Shown piece by piece: positions 12,000-21,925 of a DNA stretch of 64,000 bases. The stretch's first letter is position 1, and the number at the start of each line of letters is the position of its first letter. Location of the stretch: NCBI GenBank assembly GCA_947650365.1, contig CANTAL010000137.1:310001-374000 (forward strand). The letters are read 5' to 3'. This stretch comes from Chamaelirium japonicum (lineage: Eukaryota; Streptophyta; Magnoliopsida; Liliales; Melanthiaceae). The notes under the pieces are model-generated. The model searched no databases, was not told the origin of the DNA, and saw only the letters and a list, made by a program, of their open reading frames with translations. A program made the position numbers and the translations under genes.

Positions 12000-13165
12000 C
12001 TGAAAATAAAAGACTGAATATATGAGATGCAAGAAAACTTATTTTTATGGATTTTTAAAACAAGCTAATTATATCCATATGACAACGCTACCCTCAAGCG
12101 AAACTATCTCTATGGATTAATTAACCATATATGTAAGATCTCGGAGTAGGCTATACCTGTCCGAGGGGGCAATGTGCAGGTCTTTCGCTTACATGGGTCT
12201 TTCCCTTGACCCTATCCAAATCTGCCAACTACGGGCTTTGATGGACCATGGTTATCATTTGGCCAGTACCACGTGATCACCGTTGTCTTCGCAACGAATA
12301 CCTCACACGTACTTAGGATGCTTACCCACGAGCTTAGGCAATTACGGTACGGGAATTCTAACGGCCCCCACGAGGGTGAGTAAAGCCTGAACACTTGGCA
12401 CCGTAATCGCTATATCCCGAAGGAGATCACTAAGTAGCTTGGCATAGAAAAACACAGCTCTCACCTGAGGGGGTTGTTGAGTTATGCCCTTCCACCCGAG
12501 TACGAAGTGATTAGCCGTGGAGGCCAGAGGATCTCTAAAAGTCCTCTATCACATCCCTTATAAATATATGAGGGTTATTTTGCGAGTATGAATTTATGCA
12601 AATGCAAAGGTAGCGACCTCCTATATACTAGACCCTGCTCACACCATGCTCCTACTAGCGTTCAAGCCTTTCGCCTAGCATTAATCACTCTCGGAATATC
12701 ATAGTCCCTTCCTCAAATGGATTTCTCCATTCAAGGGTCACATTACATATTCCAAGAGTATCGATGCTTTGCAAAATTGGTTATCACGCTAATGCTCTGG
12801 AGCTAATCCTAGAGTCAAACTCACTGGAAAGGACTCCCACTAGTCATGGCGCCTCGCTTATAGATTTGACAATTGATGTTCAATGGATCTCCATCTCATC
12901 TTTGATTTCGATGCTGGCCAAATAGGCACACCCGACTAATCGGGTGCTAACCTAATGGTGGCATAACCATATGTGATGGGATCTCACTAATATCAAAAGT
13001 CAACTAAATAATAGGCGTCATCTAGCGGGATCCTATCCTCAAACAGTCGCTTGGACCGGAGGGGAAAGGCATCCCTCTGAAAACTGATAATCACATTATC
13101 TCATCGGGGTTCGATATGAAGCATAAAGAACTAATTAAAGAAAGCAACCATTTAAACTGAATTAA

Positions 13166-13187
13166 GTTCAGGGTCCGACCCCTGAAC
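13166..13187. repeat. Leader inverted repeat 1
   Basis: GTTCAGGGTC and GACCCCTGAAC face each other around one base, giving a 10-bp dyad with one bulged C. A related dyad with the same GGGTC-N-GACCCC core lies at 13523-13554. Confidence 0.6.
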
Positions 13188-13522
13188 CTAATTAGCAAAG
13201 CGCAGGCCTCTAGCTTTCTTCGCAAGGTTCCTCGGTCCGGCTCCTTCGTCACGCTCGCGAACACTTTGCCGGATCGTCTTCATCCTCCAGGGTTCCACTT
13301 TCGCTCCTGATGGTGGATTTCTTTGGCACAATTTTCTTCTCGATCTGTAACCGAAAAAGTCTAGTACGCTTCGAGCAAGTGCTCGCTCGTACACAATTTC
13401 CTAGAAAGAAAAGAAAACACACCTAGGAAAAGGCCATGAGAAACCGAGGATGGTCAACCCCCATCACTCGCCCAATCTAAGGCTCAATTACATATCCACA
13501 CACAGAAAGCAAATCCAGACAA

Positions 13523-13554
13523 TTGCTAACTCGGGGTCTGACCCCCGGTAGCAA
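13523..13554. repeat. Leader inverted repeat 2
   Basis: TTGCT at one end pairs with AGCAA at the other, around a GGGGTC-T-GACCCC core with one bulged C, like the dyad at 13166-13187. Both are followed on the + strand by a short similar stretch (AGCAAAG and AGCAAGCATAAAG), suggesting an old duplication within the leader. Confidence 0.55.
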
Positions 13555-13730
13555 GCATAAAGCATAGATATAGATTTTTTATAGCGGCGCCCTGCAAGAA
13601 TGATTAATAGAACAAGCACAATCTATACATATGCATGATCTAAGCGTAAGAACCACGATGATCTCACGCATTCATCATGCGCACACATGTTGGTTTCATG
13701 AAAAAAATGTGAAACGCACACCACTAATGC

Positions 13731-13743
13731 GGCTCTGATACCA
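13731..13743 (-). other. Primer-binding site, initiator Met-tRNA
   Basis: On the minus strand this reads TGGTATCAGAGCC, complementary to the 3' end of plant initiator Met-tRNA, two bases (AT) after the CCAACA end of the 5' LTR. It fixes the element's orientation and the left end of the LTR at 13746. Confidence 0.95.
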
Positions 13744-13745
13744 AT

Positions 13746-15877
13746 TGTTGGAAGTTAATCCGGGTCAGAGGCTCACAGCGGAAGCGATTTGGCGGTCGAA
13801 AGACCGTTCATGGTGCACGTTACACTATTTAAACTTTCATGGAAACTAATCTATATATGTGTGCATGTGTATGCACGAGAATCGAAAACCCCTAACGGCA
13901 ATCTAGCGTAATGATTAACTAGCATGCATGCAAATCATAATGCTCGCTAGATCTACATGTTAGATTACACATACCTTTCGTACGGATCTTTTAACCGCGG
14001 AGAATTGTCTTCTTTGTCGATGGAGACGGAAGATCGTTCGCGAAGATGCCGATGGTAAGAATGGAGATGTTGCCTTCTTGTTTACCCGATCTCACACGAT
14101 GCACGGAACATCGCTCTCGGATCTCTGAGTGCCTCCGAAGAACAACCCTTCTCCTTCTTCAGAACTCCACGCGAGGAAGACGAAGTAGCAAGCGGGAAAC
14201 GGGGGATTGAATAGGGAGAGAACTAGAGAGATTAGAGAGAGAGGGGGTTCGGTTTTGCATCCATGGGGCCGGTGCCCCATAGGTCCTTTTATAGGGCCGG
14301 CCTACCCTCTTGGATAAGGATCCAAGGGGATAAAGACCTTCCACGATTATCTCTCTATTATCTCCTTTTTATCTCTTCGCGTATTTATCCGTTTTCCCAC
14401 TTTTTAGGGCTCGATCTTAACCGTTTTATCGCCCCATCCCTATCTATATGGCCAGCCTTATAGATGAGGGATTCTTATCCCTACATCATAGGGCCGGCCC
14501 TAGCAAGGTGCCTCACTACTAGGGTCGGCCAACAGTGAGGTCCGACAGAGTGAGGTTTTTACCAAAAACGCCCCGACGCCTCATTTTGACCATTTCTAGC
14601 GTGCGATACCTAGCGGCCACTTCTTAAGTGATCTTTACTAGTTACCTACTATTAACTGAGGCCACCGGAGGGTGCCTCTAGCAAAGTCAACTAGTCAACT
14701 CGTAACATACCCCGGTGCATCGCACCTATGCAGCGAAGTTCACTTATGGCTAGGGATTACTACATGCGACTCTGCACTAGTCTCGGGCTCAACCCTTAGT
14801 ACTCGTATGTAGTTACGCATCTACCGTGCTCTAGTGCCAAGCACACACGGAGCGTATACTTCTTTCTTCCTCATGCTTATGGTATTCCGAGGAGACGGTT
14901 CAAGAACCGTACATAATGTTGATAAGGTGGAACCATCAGGGACCGGGATTCATGGCTTCCAACTCAAGCTCGATCGACACACTACCCGAGTGTACCATCG
15001 ATCCTCTGAGCTCGAGTTAACCTGCGTAGCCACCCAGAGTACGATGCAGGCTGCACTCCAATTCACCCAGACTTACTATGTTCTCCATCATACCCCTGCT
15101 CTCCGCTTAGTAGTGGTAAACCCGCTGTCCCTCCACTTGATGCCATGATTCACTTCGAGCGGTGAAGACTACCGTCAGACTTGAATGATCATATGACTTG
15201 GTTCCTTCCAGGTTGACCTGTACATCGTACCTCTGATTACCCCGTCGAGTAATCGAACCCGGTCAACAGTCAAACTGATGACCACCAGGCCTGGGTTTGG
15301 TACAGTGTAAGTCACACCAAGGAACGCACCTCCCATCAGGGGTGTGGATGACCTACAGGAGTGACACGCTAATGCAACGCCAGCCGGGTAACCCAGTACA
15401 CCGTGGTTTTGGATCACTGCATATGGATCCTCACACATTGGTGCGCCAAAGCACCACGCAACTGGTTAGTCCATCAGACGTGGTTCCTCAAGGTTTAGGA
15501 CCGTTTTACCCTAAGCAGAAACACGGCTTAGTGTACCAATGTCTGCTCACTGATCTGTACACTGTGTTAGTTCCGTTCAGCCACAGACACTGTGCCTGGT
15601 GATGACCATGGTGAAGACATCCCATGAACTGTCATTGCTAACAGCTTATCATGATGAGGCGACCAACCTGATCATAGCTGCGAACTTATTTAGGTTATAC
15701 GGGACCAATCCACTTAGTCTTCAACTCAGTGGACTACCATATAACCATGGCTCTCTGTTCCCTAAAGAACACGTAACTATGTTACGCACCTATATGCATC
15801 TCATATAATAATAACAATCAATCTTTATTAGACCATAACATAAAGTTTTACAAGCTTAGAACACATCAATCCCAACA
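13746..15877 (-). mobile_element. Copia 5' LTR, complete (2,132 bp)
   Basis: Bounded by TGTTGG at 13746 and CCAACA ending at 15877 on the + strand, a perfect 6-bp terminal inverted repeat. The inner end abuts the PBS and the outer end abuts R satellite (CCATTCTAATTC). With the TATA box at 14287-14293 (minus strand), U3 is about 1.6 kb and R plus U5 about 0.5 kb. The region downstream of the TATA box is CT-rich (CCCCCTCTCTCTC on the minus strand), as in many plant 5' leaders. Motif TAGGGYCGGCC (+ strand) occurs at 14292, 14489 and 14520, at and upstream of the promoter. Open frames inside (14834-15148, 15297-15602 and others) show no domain and are taken as chance. Confidence 0.93.
14287..14293 (-). 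promoter_or_regulatory. TATA box of the Copia LTR promoter
   Basis: On the minus strand the sequence is GGCCCTATAAAAGG, a consensus TATA box. Transcription would start about 30 bases downstream, near 14255, at the beginning of a CT-rich tract. The box is directly preceded by GGCCGGCCCTA, a motif found again at 14489-14499 and in variant form at 14520-14530. Confidence 0.75.
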
Positions 15878-16419
15878 CCATTCTAATTCATTCGTACAAT
15901 CCATTCTAATTCATTCGCACGATCCATTCTAATTCATTCGTACGATCAATTCTAATTCATTCGCACGAATGTATCCATTCTAATTCATTCGTACGATCCT
16001 GTATTAGAATGGATCGTACGAATGAATGGATCGTGCTAATGAATTAGAATGGATTATACGAATGAATTAGAATGGATCATACGAATTAATTAGAATGGAT
16101 CATACGAATGAATTAGAATGGATCGTACGAATGAATTAGAATGGATCGTGCGAATGAATTAGAATGGATCGTACGAATGAATTAGAATGGATACATTTGT
16201 GCGAATGAATTAGAATGGATCGTACGAATGAATTAGAATGGATCGTACGAATGAATTAGAATGGATCGTACGAATGAATTAGAATGGATCGTGCGAATGA
16301 ATTAGAATGGATCGTACAAATGAATTAGAATGGATCGTGTGAAAGAATTAGAATGGATCGTACGAATGAATTAGAATGGATCGTGCGAATGAATTAGAAT
16401 GGATCGTACGAATGAATTA

Positions 16420-16705
16420 GAATGGATACATTCGTGCGAATGAATTAGAATGGATCAGACGAATGAATTAGAATGGATCGTACGAATGAGTAAGAATGGA
16501 TCATACGAATGAAATAGAATAGATCGTACGAATGAATTAGAATGGATCGTACGAAGGAATTAGAATGGATCGTACGAATGAATTAGAATGGATATATTTG
16601 TGCAAATGAATTAGAATGGATCTTATGAATGTATTAGAATGGATCGTATGAGTGAATTAGAATGGATCGTACGAATGAATTAGAATGGATCGTATGAATG
16701 AATTA
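16420..16705 (+). repeat. 286-bp higher-order repeat, copy C
   Basis: Same twelve-monomer order as copy A, and the next 28-mer begins exactly 286 bp on, at 16706. Small differences include CAGACG for GGACG and ATATTTGTGCAAATG for ATATTCGTGCAAATG. Confidence 0.87.
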
Positions 16706-19700
16706 GAATGGATACATTCGTGTGAATGAATTAGAATGGATCGTATGAATGAATTAGAATGGATCGTGCGAATGAATTAGAATGGATCGTACGAATAAAT
16801 TAGAATGGATACATTTGTGCGAATGAATTAGAATGGATCGTACGAATGAATTAGAATGGATCGTATGAATGAATTAGAATGGATCGTACGAATGAATTAG
16901 AATGGATCGTGCGAATGATGAATGGATCGTACGAATGAATTAGAATGGATCGTACGAATGAACTAGAATGGATACATTCGTGCGAATGAATTAGAATAGA
17001 TCGTACGAATGAATTAGAATGGATCGTACGAATGAATTAGAATGGATCTTACGAATGAATTAGAATGGATCGAACGAATGAATTAGAATGGATCGTATGA
17101 ATGAATTAGAATGGATCTTACGAATGAATTAGAATGGATCGTACGAATAAATTAGAATGGATCGTATGAATGGTTTAGAATGGATACATTCGTGCGAATG
17201 AATTAGAATGGATCGGATGAATGAATTAGAATGGATCGTACGAATGAATTAGAATGGATCAAATGAATGAATTAGATTGGTTACATTCATGCGAATGAAT
17301 TAGAATGGATCGTACGAATGGATTAGAATGGATTGTACGAATGGATTAGAATGGATACATTCGTGCGAATGAATTAGAATGGATCATACGAATGAGTAAG
17401 AATGGATCGTACGAATGAAATAGAATGGATTGTACGAATGAATTAGAATGGATCGTGCGAATGAATTTGAATGGATCGTACGAATGAATTAGAATGGATC
17501 GTGCTAATGAATTAGAATTGATCGTACGAATGAAATAGAATGGATGGTACGAATGATTTAGAATGGATCGTACGAATGAATTAGAATGGATCGTACGAAT
17601 GATTTAGAATGGATACATTCGTGCGAATGAATTAGAATGGATCATACGAGTGAGTAAGAATGGATCGTACGAATGAAATAGAATGGATTGTACGAATGAA
17701 TTAGAATGGATTCGTACGAATGAATTAGAATGGATACATTCGTGCGAATGAATTAGAATGGATCGTACCAATGAGTAAGAATGGATCGTACGAATGAAAT
17801 AGAATGGATTGTGCGAATGAATTAGAATGGATCGTACGAATGAATTAGAATGGATCGTACGAATGAATTAGAATGGATCATACGAATTAATTAGAATGGA
17901 TCATACGAATGAATTAGTATGGATCGTACGAATGAATTAGAATGGATCGTACGAATGAATTAGAATAGATCGTACGAATGAATTAGAATGGATCATACGA
18001 ATGAATTAGAATGGATCGTACGAATGAATTAGAATGGATCGTACGAATGAATTAGAATGGATACATTTGTGCGAATGAATTAGAATATATCGTACGAATG
18101 GATTAGAATAGATCGTACGAATGGATTAGAATGGATACATTTGTGCGAATGAATTAGAATGGATTGTATGAATGAATTATAATGGATCGTACGATCCATT
18201 CGAATTCATTCGCACGATCTATTCTAATTCATTCGTACGATCCATTCTAATTCATTCATACGATCCATTCTAATTCATTCGTACGATCCATTCTAATTCA
18301 TTCGCAATCTATTCTAATTCATTCGTACGAATGGATACATTCGTGTGAATGAATTAGAATGGATCGTGTGAAAGAATTAGAATGGATCGTACGAATGAAT
18401 TAGAATGGATCGTACGAATGAATTAGAATGGTTACATTCATACGAATGAATTAGAATAGATCGTGCGAATGAATTAGAATGGATTCGTACGAATGAATTA
18501 GAATGGATACATTCGTGTGAATGAATTAGAATGGATCGTACCAATGAGTAAGAATGCATCGTACGTATGAAATAGAATAGATTGTGCGAATGAATTAGAA
18601 TGGATCGCACGAATGTATCCATTCTAATTCATTCGTACGATCCATTCTAATTCATTCGTACGATCCATTCTAATTCATTCGTATGATCCATTCTAATTAA
18701 TTCGTATGATCCATTCTAATTCATTCGTACGATCCATTCTAATTCATTCATACAATCCATTCTAATTCATTCGTACGATCTATTCTAATTCACTCATAAG
18801 ATCCGTTCTAATACATTCATACGATCCATTCTAATTCATTTGCACGAATATATCCATTCTAATTCATTCGTACGATCCATTCTAATTCCTTCGTACGATC
18901 CATTCTAATTCATTCGTACGATCTATTCTAATTCATTCGTCCGAACCATTCTAATTCATTCGTACGAATGAATTAGAAAGGATATATTCGTGCTCGTGCG
19001 AATGAATTAGAATGGATACATTCGTGCGAAAGAATTAGAATAGATCGTATGAATGAATTAGAATGGATCCTATGAATGAATTAGAATGGATCGTGCGAAT
19101 GAATTAGAATGGATCGTACGAATGAATTAGAATGGATCGTGCTAATGAATTAGAATTTATCGAACGAATGAATTAGCATGGATCGTTCTAATGAATTAGA
19201 ATGGATCGTACGAATGAATTAGAATGGATCAAATGAATGAATTAGAATGGTTACATTCATGCGAATGAATTAGAATGGATTGTACGAATGGATTAGAATG
19301 GATCGTACCAATGGATTAGAATAGATACATTCGAGCGAATGAATTAGAATGGATCATACGAATTAATTAGAATGGATCGTACGAATAAATTAGAATGGAT
19401 ACATTCGTCCGAATGAATTAGAATGGATCATACGAATGAGTAAGAATGGATCGTACGAATGAAATAGAATAGATTGTACGAATGAATAAGAATGTATTCG
19501 TACGAATGAATTAGAATGGATCGTACGAATGAATTAGAATGGATCATACGAATGAATTAGAATGGATCATACGAATGAATTAGAATGGATCATACGAATG
19601 AATTAGAATGGATACATTCGTGCGAATGAATTAGAATGGATCGGACGAATGAATTAGAATAGATCGTACGAATGAATTAGAATGGATCGTACGAATGGAT

Positions 19701-20953
19701 TAGAATGGATACATTCGTGCGAATGAATTAGAATGGATTGTATGAATGAATTAGAATGGATCGTACGAATGAATTAGAATGGATCGTACGAATGAATTAG
19801 AATGGATCGTACGAATGAATTAGAATGGATCGTACGAATGAATTAGAATGGATCGTACGAATGGATTAGAATGGATTGTATGAATGAATTAGAATGGATC
19901 CTACGAATGAATTAGAATGGATCGTGTGAAAGAATTAGAATGGATTGTATGAATGAATTAGAATGGATCGTATGAAAGAATTAGAATGGATCGTGCGATT
20001 GAATTAGAATTGATCGAACGAATGAATTAGCATGGATCGTGCTAATAAATTAGAATGAAACATACAAATGAATTAGAATGGATCGTGTGAAAGAATTAGA
20101 ATGGATTGTATGAATGAATTAGAATGAATTCGTACGATCCATTCGAATTCATTCGCACGATCCATTCTAATTCATTCATACGATCCATTCTAATTCATTC
20201 ATACAATCCATTCTAATTATTTCACACGATCCATTCTAATTCATTCGTAGGATCCATTCTAATTCATTCGTACGATCCATTCTAATTCATTCGTACGATC
20301 CATTCTAATTCTTTCATACAATCCATTCTAATTCATTCGCACGAATGTATCCATTCTAATCCATTCGTACGATCCATTCTAATTCATTCGTACGATCCAT
20401 TCTAATTCATTCGTACGATCCATTCTAATTCATTCGTACAATCCATTCTAATTTATTCGCACGAATGTATCCATTCTAATTCATTCGTACAATCCATTCT
20501 ATTTCATTCGTACGATCCATTCTTACTCATTCGTATGATCCATTCTAATTCATTCGTATGATCCATTCTAATTCATTCATACGATCTATTCTAATTCATT
20601 CGTACGATCCATTCTAATTCATTCGCACGATCCATTCAAATTCATTCATACGATCCATTCTAATTCATTCATACGATCCATTCTAATTCATTCCTACAAT
20701 CCATTCTAATTCATTCGCCCGATCCATTCTAAATCATTCATACGATCCATTCTATTCGAATGGATCATGCGATCCATTCGAATTCATTCGCACGATCCAT
20801 TCTAATTTATTCATACGATCCATTCTAATTCATTCATACAATGCATTCTAATTCTTTCACACGATCCATTCTAATTCATTCGTACGATCCATTCTAATTC
20901 ATTCGTACAATCCATTCTATTTCATTTGTACGATCCATTCTTACTCATTCGTA

Positions 20954-20958
20954 TGATC
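20954..20958 (+). repeat. Left target-site duplication TGATC
   Basis: TGATC directly precedes the TGTTTGGGGG end of the solo LTR and is repeated directly after its CCCCCAACA end. The site lies inside a monomer (GTATGATCCATTC), so the pre-insertion satellite can be read across it. Confidence 0.92.
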
Positions 20959-21153
20959 TGTTTGGGGGATTTTTTCGCTGGTCCGTACGGGCTGCCTGCA
21001 AGACAAAGAAAAAGCGTTAGAACGGCTGGCTCCCGTAGGAGCGCAGACCCTCCGACGCTCAAGTCAGTCTCAGGTGCACAATAGCGAGTTGTGGTAGACG
21101 AAAGGGGAAGGGAATAGGGTTTCCAACCTGTACTATGGAGTCTGGGGGTGAGC

Positions 21154-21160
21154 ATTTTTA
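21154..21160 (-). promoter_or_regulatory. Degenerate TATA element of the solo LTR
   Basis: On the minus strand it reads CTAAAAATGCTCACCC, aligning with CTATAAATGCTCACCC in the related fragment at 31900. The T-to-A change at the third base of the box probably weakens the promoter. Confidence 0.5.
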
Positions 21161-21585
21161 GCAATCGGCAGCCTACCGTGGCCCGACATGTGGAGATTCT
21201 TCCAGAGCCTTCTAAACCCCCACGTTCTAGCTCGCGTGGGTCTCTGACGATTCTTGGAACTCGCGCCTCTGACATTCTTTGTCGTCGAGCCTGCCAGGCG
21301 ATTTGAGTGGGGGAGAGCATCTTTCTTGTTGCTGCTAGGTGGCTATTCTGGGATATTCAAGTCTGGGAGGTCTCAAACTGACTTAGGCGGGCTTTCGTGG
21401 ACCACGTTTGTCCACGTAGCTTCCGTGGGGTCTCGACACCTGGCTGCCCTTATGCTGCTCTATAGTGGGCGACCTCCGGTAGGGAGCCAAGGCGAGCTCG
21501 CCCTCCATTGCTCCGCCTTCTCTTCCACATCTATCAAGAGTCGGACCTCGCGGGAGCGTCCTCTTCGATAAACTGGGGAGTTTTG

Positions 21586-21810
21586 GCGAGCTTGGGCGAG
21601 CTCCTGAGCGAGCTTGATCGAGCTCCTGAGCAAACTTGGGCGAGCTCCTGAGCGAGCTTGGGCGAGCTCCTGAGCGAGCTTGGGCGAGCTCCTGAGCGAG
21701 CTCTTTGCCTAAGGCCCCTTCCGCCCAGCGCGGAGCTCGCTCCCTGGGCGAGCTCCTGCGCGAGCTTGGGCGATCTCCTACGCGAGCTTGGGCGAGCTCC
21801 TGAGCGAGCT
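21586..21810. repeat. 22-bp minisatellite in U3, nested in a 108-bp duplication
   Basis: Units of about 22 bp alternate GCGAGCTTGG and GCGAGCTCCTGA, with several GAGCTC palindromes. A longer period is also present: the stretch starting GAGCGAGCTCTTTGCC at 21694 recurs as GAGCGAGCTTTTAGCC at 21802, both followed by a GGCCCCTTC-like or GCCCCTTCAG-like segment, a shift of 108 bp. It differs from the surrounding satellite in base composition and sequence, so it belongs to the LTR. Confidence 0.85.
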
Positions 21811-21920
21811 TTTAGCCAAAGCCCCTTCAGCCCAATGTGGATCTCGCTCCATGTCAAGGTGATTTGGTGAGCGCGGAGGGGGGGTGCGAACTCCAGGGCA
21901 GATTTCAGCTACCCCCAACA

Positions 21921-21925
21921 TGATC
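21921..21925 (+). repeat. Right target-site duplication TGATC
   Basis: TGATC directly follows the CCCCCAACA end of the solo LTR and matches 20954-20958. R satellite (CATTCTAATTC) then resumes in the phase expected from the left side. Confidence 0.92.

Larger units (their letters stand above)
12000..13730 (-). other. Long untranslated leader between PBS and gag
   Basis: About 1.73 kb with no convincing coding frame. It holds two hairpin-like inverted repeats with a shared core, at 13166-13187 and 13523-13554. Short open frames here (for example 13188-13394) have no recognisable domain. A leader this long is unusual for a Copia element and fits better with the splice signals at its two sides. 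Confidence 0.75.
12000..13974 (-). other. Putative intron in Copia leader (gag 5' splicing)
   Basis: On the minus strand a donor AAAG then GTATGTG has its intron G at 13974, inside the LTR about 280 bases downstream of the predicted transcription start. An acceptor CTTTTATTTTCAG ends at 12000, immediately before the gag ATG at 11999. Both match plant splice consensus. Removing these 1,975 nt would take out the end of U5, the PBS and the leader, and place LTR-derived 5' RNA directly against the gag start. This is an inference from signals only. The alternative is a long unspliced leader. Confidence 0.5.
7788..15877 (-). mobile_element. Ty1/Copia LTR retrotransposon, decayed, 3' LTR truncated
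   Basis: Read on the minus strand the order is 5' LTR (15877-13746), PBS (13743-13731), leader, gag-protease-integrase-RT-RNase H frame (11999-8034), PPT, 3' LTR remnant (8019-7788). Integrase upstream of reverse transcriptase is the Copia order. The LTR ends are TGTTGG and CCAACA. The 3' LTR keeps only 232 of 2,132 bp. Over those 232 bp I count seven substitutions and no indels against the 5' LTR, about 3%, so the insertion is not recent. No target-site duplication survives: the right flank is R satellite (CCATT) while the left is F satellite cut by the truncation. It carries five premature stops and has lost integrase and RT catalytic function, so it is not autonomous. I do not assign a Copia lineage. 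Confidence 0.95.
15878..20958. repeat. 23/28-bp satellite array, block 2
   Basis: Same monomers as block 1. Orientation map: R 15878-15999, F 16000-18190, R 18191-18328, F 18329-18609, R 18610-18964, F 18965-20130, R 20131-20958. A very short flip lies near 20756-20770, where TCCATTC, TATTCGAATGGATC and GATCCATTCG succeed one another. The last five bases (20954-20958, TGATC) are the left target-site duplication of the solo LTR. No gene is visible. The open frame at 18377-18622 is a periodic translation of the monomer. Confidence 0.97.
20959..21920 (-). mobile_element. Solo LTR, 962 bp, unrelated to the Copia LTR
   Basis: Ends TGTTTGGGGG and CCCCCAACA, flanked by perfect 5-bp duplications TGATC. 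No internal domain lies between the ends, so it is an LTR left after recombination between two LTRs. Minus orientation is inferred from the 299-bp relative at 31806-32104, which carries a clear TATA box in the sense direction. The corresponding site here is TAAAAAT (21154-21160). U3 contains a GC-rich 22-bp minisatellite with many GAGCTC sites. The superfamily cannot be decided without internal sequence. Open frames at 20922-21320, 21254-21571 and 21534-21857 show no known domain and are taken as chance. Confidence 0.93.

Noticed and set aside
12212..13394. Short open frames in the Copia leader
   Set aside because: No recognisable domain, no continuity with gag, and they lie within the putative intron.
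14092..15808. Several open frames inside the Copia LTR
   Set aside because: They fall in a non-coding LTR with promoter and terminal repeats, and no domain is seen. The frame at 15599-15808 partly recurs in the 3' LTR remnant only because both are LTR.
15878..15882. CCATT as target-site duplication of the Copia element
   Set aside because: The left side has lost its LTR end and flanking satellite, so no partner can be read. CCATT is also part of every R monomer.
18377..18622. Open frame of repeated RSILIHS-type peptide
   Set aside because: It is a periodic translation of the satellite. Three 23-mers make 23 codons, and the frame stays open only because the TAA in TTCTAATTC is mutated or a 28-mer shifts the frame. 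Same for 23014-23196, 31746-31928 and 32063-32263.
20922..21870. Open frames in the solo LTR, including a repetitive RSGARPSS-type peptide
   Set aside because: Coding appearance comes from the GC-rich 22-bp minisatellite. Frames overlap on both strands and cross into satellite.
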